Shown: piece by piece, positions 1 through 6,279 of the stretch
Layout of the letters: every line of letters starts with the position of its first letter
Numbering within the stretch: position 1 is the stretch's first letter
DNA from: Thermoplasmata archaeon M9B2D
Lineage (GTDB): Archaea > Thermoplasmatota > E2 > DHVEG-1
Direction: 5' to 3'
Assembly: GCA_002900555.1 (NCBI GenBank)
Contig: MUGD01000110.1
Coordinates: forward strand, 1-6,381
DNA length: 6,381 bases
Notes under the pieces: generated by a model
What the model was told of the DNA's origin: nothing
Databases searched by the model: none
The model's input: the letters and a program-made list of their open reading frames with translations, nothing else
Made by a program: the position numbers and the translations under genes

Positions 1-2
1 AT

Positions 3-257
3 CAGATGATGATTGACTTAAAGACCATGGTGAGCCAGCGAGCGGATAACTTGGAAGAGTCGCATGAAACACTTGATATCCTTGTTAAACTAGAACGACA
101 GATTGACGAAGATAATATTGTCATCTGCAGACAGATTTCTATAGCTACTGGGGGCGACTCTGATTTTATCTGTTATATGATGAGAAAGATTGTTGCGGAG
201 TTAGAGCACATATCGGATTATGCAAAAGAATGCGCAGAGATTGTCGCGGAGATTTGA
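3..257 (+). CDS. PhoU-like domain protein, C-terminal part (5' end outside window)
   Basis: This is the last 84 or so codons of a gene whose reading frame is still open at the left edge, so the ATG codons at 6 and 9 are probably internal. The visible part is a helical bundle with no membrane segment. The stretch LERQIDEDNIVICRQISIA, and then LEHISDYAKECAEI near the end, match the conserved pattern of archaeal PhoU domains (an acidic E..D motif, RQ(L/I)..A, then LE.I.DYA..IAE). PhoU domains act in the cytoplasm as metal-binding helical regulators of phosphate transport, and in archaea they are often fused to AbrB-like or TrkA/RCK domains that control gene expression or cation channels. The missing N-terminus would show which. 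The stop lies 6 bp before the antiporter start, so the two are almost certainly co-transcribed. An independent 83-residue protein is possible but less likely, because only about half a PhoU bundle is present. Confidence 0.7.
   Translation, partial: QMMIDLKTMVSQRADNLEESHETLDILVKLERQIDEDNIVICRQISIATGGDSDFICYMMRKIVAELEHISDYAKECAEIVAEI
248..251 (+). promoter_or_regulatory. Ribosome binding site of the antiporter gene
   Basis: GGAG lies inside the last codons of the PhoU-like gene, 12 nt before the GTG at 264 and 15 nt before the alternative TTG at 267. The spacing is on the long side and favours GTG at 264. Its position in the upstream coding region supports translation from a shared transcript. 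Confidence 0.5.
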
Positions 258-263
258 GTTTCT

Positions 264-2003
264 GTGTTGCAGCAGGGAGAGCCATCAACTACAATCTTAG
301 TCTTGATAGCTGGTATTCTCATCATTGGAGTTGCTATCGCAAAGATAGCTGAGAGGTACAAGGTTCCACATCCCATACCCTTGGTTATCACAGGTTTAGC
401 GATGGGCAGAGTTCTAGTCCTGTTAGAACCCGATAGTGCACTGGTTCAGATTGCAGGTTTTGACTTCATTGCTCAATTGACCCTTGCAACAGTACTCTTC
501 TATGCCGGTCTTACTTTGAATTTGAGAGAGCTACGTCTATCCATCGTTAATGTGATGCTTTTAGCTACAGTAGGCGTACTAGCTACTTCATTGATTGGGG
601 GATTCGCACTGCAAATTTCTACAGCTGCAATTGCGATACCGGTCGGTATCGCAGCATTTCTCATTGGAGCTATTCTATCTCCGACGGATCCTGCAGCTTT
701 ATTCTCTGTTCTTGAATCAGGCGGTGTGAGAGTCAAACGCAAGTTATTCTCGATACTAGAAGGAGAAGCAGTATTTAATGATGCAACCTCAGTAATTCTA
801 GTAATAACAGTTTTCGAGCCAATAGTGATAGCTAGTTTAGCTAATACAGTCGGAGGTACAAATTGGGGATTAATTGCAGGTGAATTCATCGCAAGTATGG
901 GATTGGGAGTCGTGCTAGGATTCATCGTTGCTAGATTGGTGGGATGGGCAATTCCGAAAGCAGGAGATGATACAAATATCTCAATCCTTACTGCTACCAC
1001 TCCATTCCTAGCCTATGGATTAGGAGAACTCTTCACAATATTCTATATCCACCCCGGCGCTCTTGCTGCTGTCTTTGCAGGAATCTTCATGGCTAATTCA
1101 CGAAGGATTGGACTTCAACCCCTACCACAGCGTTCAATGCGAGGCGTAATGAAAAATGTTTCATTCTTCTTTGAAATTGTCGTCTTCATACTGCTCGGAT
1201 ATTCATTAAGTGTACCACTAATTGAGGGAGATCATTCAACAGAAACTATTACGTTCATACTGGCAAATCCTGGAATTCTCATACTTGGGTTAGTCATGGC
1301 GGTCTTGGTAATTTTCGTTGCTAGACCGATCTCAGTTTTTCTCGTTACAGCAGGAGATAGAACAATGAAGCTCAAAGAGAGATTCTTCCTGAGCTGGGCT
1401 GGTGTGAAGGGGGTTGCAAGTGCAGCTCTTGCAGCTATTGCGGTGACTGTTATCATTCAGTATGCACAACGATTGACAGGGCAATTGTATGTGGACTATT
1501 TAGACGCGATAAGAAATGTCGTTCCTACTATCTATGCGGTAGTCTTCATTGTTCTAATGGTGAGCTTGATTGTACAGGGCCTATCTACATCATTCCTAGC
1601 CACTATTTTGGGATTGACTGAAGAAGTGGATATAGCTAAGGAAATAACTGTCCATCGGAATGCTACTAGACAGGCACTCCTTCAGCTAGTCGATGAATAT
1701 ACAGAAGGGAAAATAGATGCAGAGATGTATAGCCGGTTTAAAGCAGAATTAGAGGAAGAGATATTCGACCTTGAAGCTGAACTTAGAAGAATAGTTTCAG
1801 AAAGAAGAACGAGAATAAAGGAACTACGCGTTCGTGAAATGATATTCAGAAAGAAATTAGAGTTTTATAGGAAGGAGTATGAATCTGGTAATATATCCGA
1901 TGCTGTTTTCGAAGATTTGAGAAGTGAATTAGAAACTGACATTGAAGAAATCATAAATCGAATCAAAGGGCATGAAAAACGGATAACATCTACTCCAGAA
2001 TAG
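264..2003 (+). CDS. CPA1-family cation/proton antiporter with long cytoplasmic coiled tail
   Basis: This membrane protein of 579 residues exchanges a monovalent cation, most likely Na+, for H+ across the cytoplasmic membrane (Na_H_Exchanger fold, NhaP/NHE type). About 12-13 hydrophobic segments span residues 9-446. Conserved CPA1 elements are visible: LSPTDPAA at 139-146 with T141/D142 on the unwound helix, EGEAVFNDA at 166-174 with the Asn-Asp pair N172/D173 that binds the ion, FFEIVVFILLGYS at 302-314 with E304, and GVKGVAS at 380-386. A169 stands where structurally studied archaeal NhaP proteins have a serine, and K382 where the family usually has an arginine. Residues 455-579 are charged and helical, without an RCK nucleotide-binding domain, and contain a 60-residue duplication. 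The start is GTG at 264, with TTG at 267 as the alternative. The gene follows the PhoU-like gene by 6 bp and precedes a P-type ATPase. Family assignment is secure. The exact cation is inferred, and K+/H+ exchange is possible. Confidence 0.93.
   Translation: MLQQGEPSTTILVLIAGILIIGVAIAKIAERYKVPHPIPLVITGLAMGRVLVLLEPDSALVQIAGFDFIAQLTLATVLFYAGLTLNLRELRLSIVNVMLLATVGVLATSLIGGFALQISTAAIAIPVGIAAFLIGAILSPTDPAALFSVLESGGVRVKRKLFSILEGEAVFNDATSVILVITVFEPIVIASLANTVGGTNWGLIAGEFIASMGLGVVLGFIVARLVGWAIPKAGDDTNISILTATTPFLAYGLGELFTIFYIHPGALAAVFAGIFMANSRRIGLQPLPQRSMRGVMKNVSFFFEIVVFILLGYSLSVPLIEGDHSTETITFILANPGILILGLVMAVLVIFVARPISVFLVTAGDRTMKLKERFFLSWAGVKGVASAALAAIAVTVIIQYAQRLTGQLYVDYLDAIRNVVPTIYAVVFIVLMVSLIVQGLSTSFLATILGLTEEVDIAKEITVHRNATRQALLQLVDEYTEGKIDAEMYSRFKAELEEEIFDLEAELRRIVSERRTRIKELRVREMIFRKKLEFYRKEYESGNISDAVFEDLRSELETDIEEIINRIKGHEKRITSTPE
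1686..1973 (+). repeat. Duplicated helical-hairpin module in antiporter tail (coding repeat)
   Basis: Residues 475-510 and 535-570 of the antiporter align without gaps at an offset of exactly 60 residues. Shared positions include E478/E538, Y479/Y539, G482/G542, I484/I544, aromatic Y489/F549, E495/E555, L496/L556, E497/E557 and I500/I560. The common pattern is EYxxGxI, then an aromatic, then (K/R)xELExxI: a short helix, a Gly turn and a second long helix. The DNA has diverged, so this is a protein-level repeat and not a recent duplication. The span given runs from the first copy to the end of the second. Confidence 0.7.
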
Positions 2004-2039
2004 CGCAATTTCTAAATCTGTCTTTTATGGAGAGGGCAT

Positions 2040-2063
2040 AAAGACTAGGAGGCAATAGTCTTT
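2040..2063 (+). terminator. Stem-loop in the antiporter-ATPase gap, possible terminator
   Basis: A perfect 8-bp inverted repeat, AAAGACTA at 2040-2047 and TAGTCTTT at 2056-2063, encloses an 8-nt loop GGAGGCAA. The T-run continues to 2065. It may end the antiporter transcript, since T-runs terminate archaeal transcription. It could also regulate the downstream gene, as the loop carries a GGAGG that has no start codon at usable distance. The T-rich stretch TTTTTACTT at 2061-2069 could act as a weak TATA element for an ATPase transcript starting near 2090. None of these roles is proven by the sequence. Confidence 0.4.
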
Positions 2064-2094
2064 TTACTTGCAACGCGTAACTCGGATATGAAAT

Positions 2095-2099
2095 AGGAG
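2095..2099 (+). promoter_or_regulatory. Ribosome binding site of the ATPase gene
   Basis: AGGAG sits 9 nt before the GTG at 2109 and fixes that codon as the start. The other nearby GTG, at 2104, is out of frame. Confidence 0.7.
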
Positions 2100-2108
2100 A
2101 GAAGTGGC

Positions 2109-4898
2109 GTGTCTGAAGAGTTCGTCGATTATAATGAGTGTCTTCAAAGTCTTGGAACAAATGTAGAAGGACTCTCCAGCGATGATGTCCAACAACGCCT
2201 TCTTGAATTTGGCCCTAACAGCCTCTCTGTGGAAAAAGGCGATAATGCACTGATTATGTTTCTCAGGCAGTTCAAATCTCCATTAGTGTATGTTCTGATT
2301 CTCGCCGCGGTTGTTTCATTGATAGGTGGACATGCGGAAGATACCCTAGTAATTGCAGTAATTCTCATGATTAACTCAATAATCGGATTCACACAAGAAT
2401 GGAGAGCAGAGAAGACTATTGAATCTGTAAAGAGACTGATTGAAGAGAAATCAATTGTAATTAGAGAAGGAGAGGAAGTTGAGATACCCTCCTCTGATAT
2501 CGTACCTGGTGATCTTTTACTCCTAAGGGCGGGAGAGAGAATACCTGCTGATGCTCGCGTAATCTTTGAGAGAAATTTCCAAGTTGATGAGAGCTTACTT
2601 ACTGGGGAAAGTGTTCCTGTAAAGAAAGATGTTGTATGTTTCATCGAGGAACCCCATTACTATGAGGAATCAAACAAGGTATTTGCAGGCTCTTTTGCGA
2701 CTCAAGGGAGAGCGAGGGTTCTCGTTGAAAAAACTGGAAATGATACAGTTCTTGGTGAAATCAATAAAGAATTACAGGATGTGAAAAAAGAGCCAACTAG
2801 TGTTGAGGTGCGATTGAAGCGCCTAAGTTTATTCTTTATTGGTTTTGCTTTTATTTTTCTAATAGCTACACTCCTGCTTGGATTTTATAGAGGCATAGAA
2901 ACCTATGAGCTCATCCTATTCTCACTCTCTTCTTTGGTTTCTGCAATTCCTGAAGGGCTTGTTGCAGTCATTACGATCGTTCTCTCTGTTGGCGTTTACA
3001 GGCTTTCACGCAAGAATGTAATTGTCAGGAACCTCAGCGCAGTAGAAACACTAGGTCTAGTCAATGTGATTTGTTCAGATAAAACCGGAACACTGACAAT
3101 GAATCAGATGATGGTGAGAAGGATATTTACTCCACATCATTACTATGAGGTAAGTGGTGTAGGATTCAATATAGAGAGTGGAGGTGTCTTTCTTGAAGGG
3201 TGTGGACCCGATGAATGCCTGCGTTCTAAAGAACCTCATGAGGGCATGATCCAAGAATCAAATTTGAGAGAACAGATTGGTAGACATAACCTAGAGAAAT
3301 TTCCAGACTTGGAGGTACTTCTTACCTACATGGCGATGTGCAATGATTCAGAAGTATACATGGAATGCCTAGATGAGAATGATCCCATCCAGAAATGTAC
3401 TGGAAAGAATCGCATTTGGAGAACACGTGGATCTCCAACAGAGGCTTCCCTTATTGTGGTCTTGGAGAAAGTAGGTCTTCATAAGTATGTGTTAAATGAG
3501 ACGTGGCCAAGAATATCTGAGATTCCCTTTAGTAGTGACAGAAAGTACATGGCCACACTACACCAACCCAGCGAATTGATTCAGAGGGACCATCCAACGC
3601 TTTCGACGCACGACTCAAACATTCTCGTTGTAAAAGGAGCACCTGAGAGAATTGAAGATCTTCTCAAAAAACCTTCTGGCTCGGAAGAGATTGTTAATGA
3701 GTATGCGTCACAAGGACTTAGAGTACTAGCCTGTGCCATAAAGCATCTACCGAAAGATCATTTGCAAATCACTGAAGAGGACCTCAAAGATCTCGAATTT
3801 ATCGGACTCTGTGGGATAAATGATCCTCCACGTGAAGGAGTATCTGATTACATCAAGAAATGTGATAGAGCTGGTATTGATGTCTTAATGATTACTGGTG
3901 ACAATGAACTTACAGCAAAGGCAATTGGAAGGGAAGTGGGCATCTTTCAACCAGAAGAGGGAGATGTAAGTCTTACAGGTGATGAAATTGATGGCATGGA
4001 TGATGATGAACTCAAAAGCATTCTTGAGATGCGTGCGAGTGTCCTAGCACGAACTAGTCCTATCCATAAGCTCAGGGTTGTTAAAGCACTCCAGGAATTA
4101 GGAAAAGTAGTCAGCATGACTGGAGATGGTGTGAATGACAGCCCAGCACTGCGGCAAGCAAATGTCGGCATAGCAATGGGTATCACTGGAACAGACATTG
4201 CGAAAGAAGCTGCAGATATCGTTCTTCAGGATGAACGGTTTGAATCTGTTGTGGATGGGATTGATGAAGGGAGACATATCCTGAATACCTTCCGGCGAGT
4301 TGTCCTCTTCCTAACTTCAACAAACTTCGCAGAGAGCTTTGTAATAATAGCTACCCTGCTACTCTTTGTTGAACCGATTCTCCTCCTACCACTTCAAATT
4401 CTATGGGTAAATCTAGTCACAGATGGTATGTTAGATATCGCCATATCATTAGAACCAAAGGAAAAAGGATTGCTAGAACAACCTCCTGCATCTCTAAAGG
4501 AGAAAGTACTTTCAAAACAGACACTCACTAGAGCACTATTTTATGGATCGACGATGGCTGTAATAGTAATGACAATCTATTTCATATATATTGGTCAGGG
4601 AAGCAAACTTCGTACAATGCTCTTTGTTACATTAATCATCGCTCAATGGTTCAGCGCACAGAATTGTAGGTCACCAACAAAATCTGCATTTACTATGGGG
4701 ATTCTGAAGAATAGGGTTCTGATTGTTGTATACATGATTGACATCATACTCGTATCTCTTCTATTTCTTCTTCCACCGTTGACTGCACTATTTGAGCTAA
4801 GTCCGATTGCGCCTGTGGAGTGGCTGCTTGTTATCTGTCTTTCAACCCTCGTATTTATTGTGGAAGAGATTAGAAAGAAACTTGCAACGAAATTCTGA
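2109..4898 (+). CDS. Type II P-type cation-transporting ATPase (Ca2+-type most likely)
   Basis: This complete pump of 929 residues moves cations across the membrane at the cost of ATP. The order is canonical: N-terminal cation-ATPase domain (about 4-70), M1-M2 (58-97), actuator domain with TGES at 165-168, M3-M4 (239-295) with PEGL at 281-284, phosphorylation site DKTGT at 324-328 (D324), nucleotide-binding domain with FSSDRK at 474-479 and KGAPE at 509-513, TGDN at 596-599, hinge TGDGVND at 671-677, then six C-terminal helices (727-919). Likely ion ligands are E282 in M4, N739 and E742 in M5, and N768, T771 and D772 in M6, all matching SERCA. Q846 in M8 replaces the SERCA glutamate and resembles Na+/K+-ATPase. 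The nucleotide-binding domain carries an acidic segment with cysteines C365, C370, C411, C420 and C430. Start GTG is supported by AGGAG. Ca2+ export is the best inference; Na+ or Mn2+ is possible. It follows the antiporter by 105 bp, so it may be in the same operon or have its own promoter. Confidence 0.95.
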   Translation: MSEEFVDYNECLQSLGTNVEGLSSDDVQQRLLEFGPNSLSVEKGDNALIMFLRQFKSPLVYVLILAAVVSLIGGHAEDTLVIAVILMINSIIGFTQEWRAEKTIESVKRLIEEKSIVIREGEEVEIPSSDIVPGDLLLLRAGERIPADARVIFERNFQVDESLLTGESVPVKKDVVCFIEEPHYYEESNKVFAGSFATQGRARVLVEKTGNDTVLGEINKELQDVKKEPTSVEVRLKRLSLFFIGFAFIFLIATLLLGFYRGIETYELILFSLSSLVSAIPEGLVAVITIVLSVGVYRLSRKNVIVRNLSAVETLGLVNVICSDKTGTLTMNQMMVRRIFTPHHYYEVSGVGFNIESGGVFLEGCGPDECLRSKEPHEGMIQESNLREQIGRHNLEKFPDLEVLLTYMAMCNDSEVYMECLDENDPIQKCTGKNRIWRTRGSPTEASLIVVLEKVGLHKYVLNETWPRISEIPFSSDRKYMATLHQPSELIQRDHPTLSTHDSNILVVKGAPERIEDLLKKPSGSEEIVNEYASQGLRVLACAIKHLPKDHLQITEEDLKDLEFIGLCGINDPPREGVSDYIKKCDRAGIDVLMITGDNELTAKAIGREVGIFQPEEGDVSLTGDEIDGMDDDELKSILEMRASVLARTSPIHKLRVVKALQELGKVVSMTGDGVNDSPALRQANVGIAMGITGTDIAKEAADIVLQDERFESVVDGIDEGRHILNTFRRVVLFLTSTNFAESFVIIATLLLFVEPILLLPLQILWVNLVTDGMLDIAISLEPKEKGLLEQPPASLKEKVLSKQTLTRALFYGSTMAVIVMTIYFIYIGQGSKLRTMLFVTLIIAQWFSAQNCRSPTKSAFTMGILKNRVLIVVYMIDIILVSLLFLLPPLTALFELSPIAPVEWLLVICLSTLVFIVEEIRKKLATKF

Positions 4899-4925
4899 GA
4901 TTCTATGTATTCAATCAAACGAGAA

Positions 4926-4944
4926 GATTTTCAGTTATTCTTTG
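4926..4944 (+). terminator. T-rich termination region between convergent genes
   Basis: The 56 bp between the convergent ATPase and DUF308 genes (4899-4954) contain short T-runs at 4928-4931 and 4941-4943 on the plus strand, without a clear hairpin. Archaeal polymerase can terminate at such tracts. For the minus strand the gap offers only a weak TTT/TCTT tract. Confidence 0.3.
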
Positions 4945-4954
4945 TCGAATTGAC

Positions 4955-5536
4955 TTACTCAGAGGGAGCGCTGGAGTCTGCAGGTTTTAGATACTGCTGA
5001 TGGACATCAGTTCGACCAACAATCAATCGAACAAGTCCATTTGCGACTAAGGATATGATCAAGAGAATTATCATAGCTGGAAGATTGATGTTCGAAAAGA
5101 TGAACACAAACGCTGCAAGATTTATTGTCAATATACCCGCTAGTACTTGAAGCATTTGAACCCAGAGAGGTACACCACCAATCAGGAAACCTAACACCAA
5201 TCTCGAAACTCCGACGAGTAGCATAGCTACTGCAGGGTATATGATTAACAAGTCTGGCGATAGCGAGAAGAAAATAAACTCAAAAAGTGAGATAGCAATT
5301 GCAATGATGCCTGTAGCCAACATGAAGATACGAGCATAGATTTTTGTTCGTACAAGAAAAATACCCCAAGCAATCCACGCTATTCCCATCGCTAGTATAC
5401 CTAGTGAAAGCACCTCGAGTGCGTAGGCAAAACTAAAGGCAAGTTCTAGCACTGCAACAAGAGCAACCACTATCACAATCAAACCAATAGCATCGTCGAG
5501 TAACCTAATCCATAATGGATTGCTCTCATCGCTCAT
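4955..5536 (-). CDS. HdeD/DUF308-like six-helix membrane protein
   Basis: This is an integral membrane protein of 193 residues with six hydrophobic segments at about 11-33, 38-62, 68-91, 96-119, 125-148 and 153-174. The N-terminal tail is short and charged, and the C-terminus is polar and Ser/Pro/Ala-rich. Helices carry repeated glycine and small-residue patterns (LGILAMGIAWIAWGIF at 45-60, LLVGVSRLVLGFLIGG at 106-121) typical of the DUF308 family, whose founding member HdeD is an acid-resistance membrane protein in E. coli. No catalytic or ion-binding residues stand out, and the role in this organism is unknown; acid resistance should not be assumed. The ATG at 5536 has no good ribosome binding site, but a TATA-like element lies about 26 bp upstream, which fits leaderless translation. 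It is convergent with the ATPase gene and lies 56 bp downstream of the helical hypothetical gene. Confidence 0.75.
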   Translation of the reverse strand: MSDESNPLWIRLLDDAIGLIVIVVALVAVLELAFSFAYALEVLSLGILAMGIAWIAWGIFLVRTKIYARIFMLATGIIAIAISLFEFIFFSLSPDLLIIYPAVAMLLVGVSRLVLGFLIGGVPLWVQMLQVLAGILTINLAAFVFIFSNINLPAMIILLIISLVANGLVRLIVGRTDVHQQYLKPADSSAPSE

Positions 5537-5558
5537 ACGGACTCTAATTTAGACGTGT

Positions 5559-5566
5559 TAGTTATT
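5559..5566 (-). promoter_or_regulatory. TATA-like promoter element for the DUF308 gene
   Basis: On the minus strand AATAACTA is preceded by the purine-rich CGAAAAG, which could serve as a BRE. Its centre is about 26 bp from the ATG at 5536, the usual archaeal distance from TATA box to transcription start. The transcript would then begin at or next to the start codon, in line with the missing Shine-Dalgarno sequence. The match to the consensus is only moderate. Confidence 0.35.
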
Positions 5567-5585
5567 CTTTTCGGTCTGTCAACGT

Positions 5586-5592
5586 AAAAAAA
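5586..5592 (-). terminator. T7 terminator after the helical hypothetical gene
   Basis: Seven consecutive T residues on the minus strand directly follow the TGA stop of the upstream gene at 5593-5595. No stem precedes them, as is common for archaeal T-tract terminators. Together with the TATA-like element downstream, this suggests that the two minus-strand genes are at least partly transcribed separately. Confidence 0.45.
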
Positions 5593-6249
5593 TCACAACT
5601 GCGCCTTCTTGTAGGCATCTGGTAGACGGAGACCAGTCTTTCCCATGAAGACATCCCTAAGCAACTCAACATGTTCGTCAAGGTCTTTGAGCAGCTTGTC
5701 ACGAGCATTTGGTTCGATATTGGGTTCAACGACCCAAATTGTAAGATAGTTACTCACTACGCCGATATCGATTGCACCTTCCTCGAAATCGCGGAAGATA
5801 GTTAGTTTAACAAGGAACTCTGATTCATACATATTCAGGATGTCTCGAATGCTAATCATAATTAGATCGAGAAATCCGACAAGATCCTCAAGATCAGGTG
5901 AATCTTCAAGATCTCCTCTCATCGACTCGGTTAGAGTCTGTATTGTAGAGGAGGAATGCCTTAGGTTCTCAAACATATGCATGAGCTTGGTGAACTCACG
6001 AATTGAGGTCTCAAAAGATGGTACTAATTTATCGTACAGATTGACAAGAAGGATGCCCTTGCTATTTTCTCTGATATTCTGGAAACCCTCGAGTTTGCCA
6101 AGAGGACCATCTAAATGTTCAATCTGCATGATTGTATTTGTGACTGCCTGAATCGACTTTACAGACTTCCTCTGGATGTTTGCCCATTTCTCAATAAACG
6201 TGTCCAGTCCATCACGGAGGTCGTCGAGTGAGTCTAGGTAATTCGGCAC
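5593..6249 (-). CDS. Hypothetical soluble all-helical protein
   Basis: I do not recognise this protein of 218 residues. It has no signal peptide, no membrane helix and no cysteine, and is acidic and amphipathic throughout, suggesting a cytoplasmic helical bundle. Helical stretches appear at about 4-45, 74-112, 117-160 and 181-202, separated by breaks such as LDGPLGKLEG at 46-55 and the Pro-containing segment VVEPNIEPN at 173-181. The only tryptophans are W22 and W172. No nucleotide-binding, metal-binding or catalytic motif is visible, so a binding or scaffolding role is only a guess. The start is GTG at 6249: a TAA stop lies directly upstream in frame, so no earlier start is possible, and GGAG lies 11 nt before it. 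It is followed by a T7 tract and then the DUF308 gene. Even codon use and the clean start support a real gene. Confidence 0.7.
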   Translation of the reverse strand: MPNYLDSLDDLRDGLDTFIEKWANIQRKSVKSIQAVTNTIMQIEHLDGPLGKLEGFQNIRENSKGILLVNLYDKLVPSFETSIREFTKLMHMFENLRHSSSTIQTLTESMRGDLEDSPDLEDLVGFLDLIMISIRDILNMYESEFLVKLTIFRDFEEGAIDIGVVSNYLTIWVVEPNIEPNARDKLLKDLDEHVELLRDVFMGKTGLRLPDAYKKAQL

Positions 6250-6260
6250 TTAACTATCTA

Positions 6261-6264
6261 CTCC
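6261..6264 (-). promoter_or_regulatory. Ribosome binding site of the helical hypothetical gene
   Basis: GGAG on the minus strand lies 11 nt before the GTG at 6249. It supports this non-ATG start, which is also bounded by an in-frame TAA immediately upstream. Confidence 0.5.
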
Positions 6265-6279
6265 GAGTGAATTTTCTCT

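Noticed and set aside
6..257. A complete small 83-residue protein starting at the ATG at 6
   Set aside because: The frame is open to the left edge, and the visible part is only about the second half of a PhoU helical bundle, so a truncated larger gene is more likely.
500..1000. Open frame of 166 codons on the minus strand inside the antiporter gene
   Set aside because: It lies opposite a well-conserved coding region, and its product is a low-complexity Ala/Thr/Ile/Pro-rich sequence without recognisable domains. It is an antisense shadow.
2144..2644. Open frame of 166 codons on the minus strand inside the ATPase gene
   Set aside because: It is antisense to the actuator-domain region, with a Ser/Thr/Ile-rich product and no ribosome binding evidence. 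It is a shadow.
2109..4898. Reading the ATPase as a Na+/K+-type (IIC) pump
   Set aside because: M6 has Asn (N768) where Na+/K+-ATPase has Asp, and M5/M6 ligands match SERCA. The M8 resemblance alone is not enough.
4643..4918. Open frame on the minus strand overlapping the end of the ATPase gene
   Set aside because: Most of it is antisense to M8-M10 of the ATPase and the product has no protein-like features.
4955..5536. Assigning an acid-resistance role from the HdeD resemblance
   Set aside because: DUF308 is a broad family, and nothing in the sequence or neighbours points to acid stress.
5840..6151. Open frame of 103 codons on the plus strand opposite the helical hypothetical gene
   Set aside because: The Ser/Arg-rich product has no recognisable features, and the minus-strand gene has a better start, ribosome binding site and terminator.
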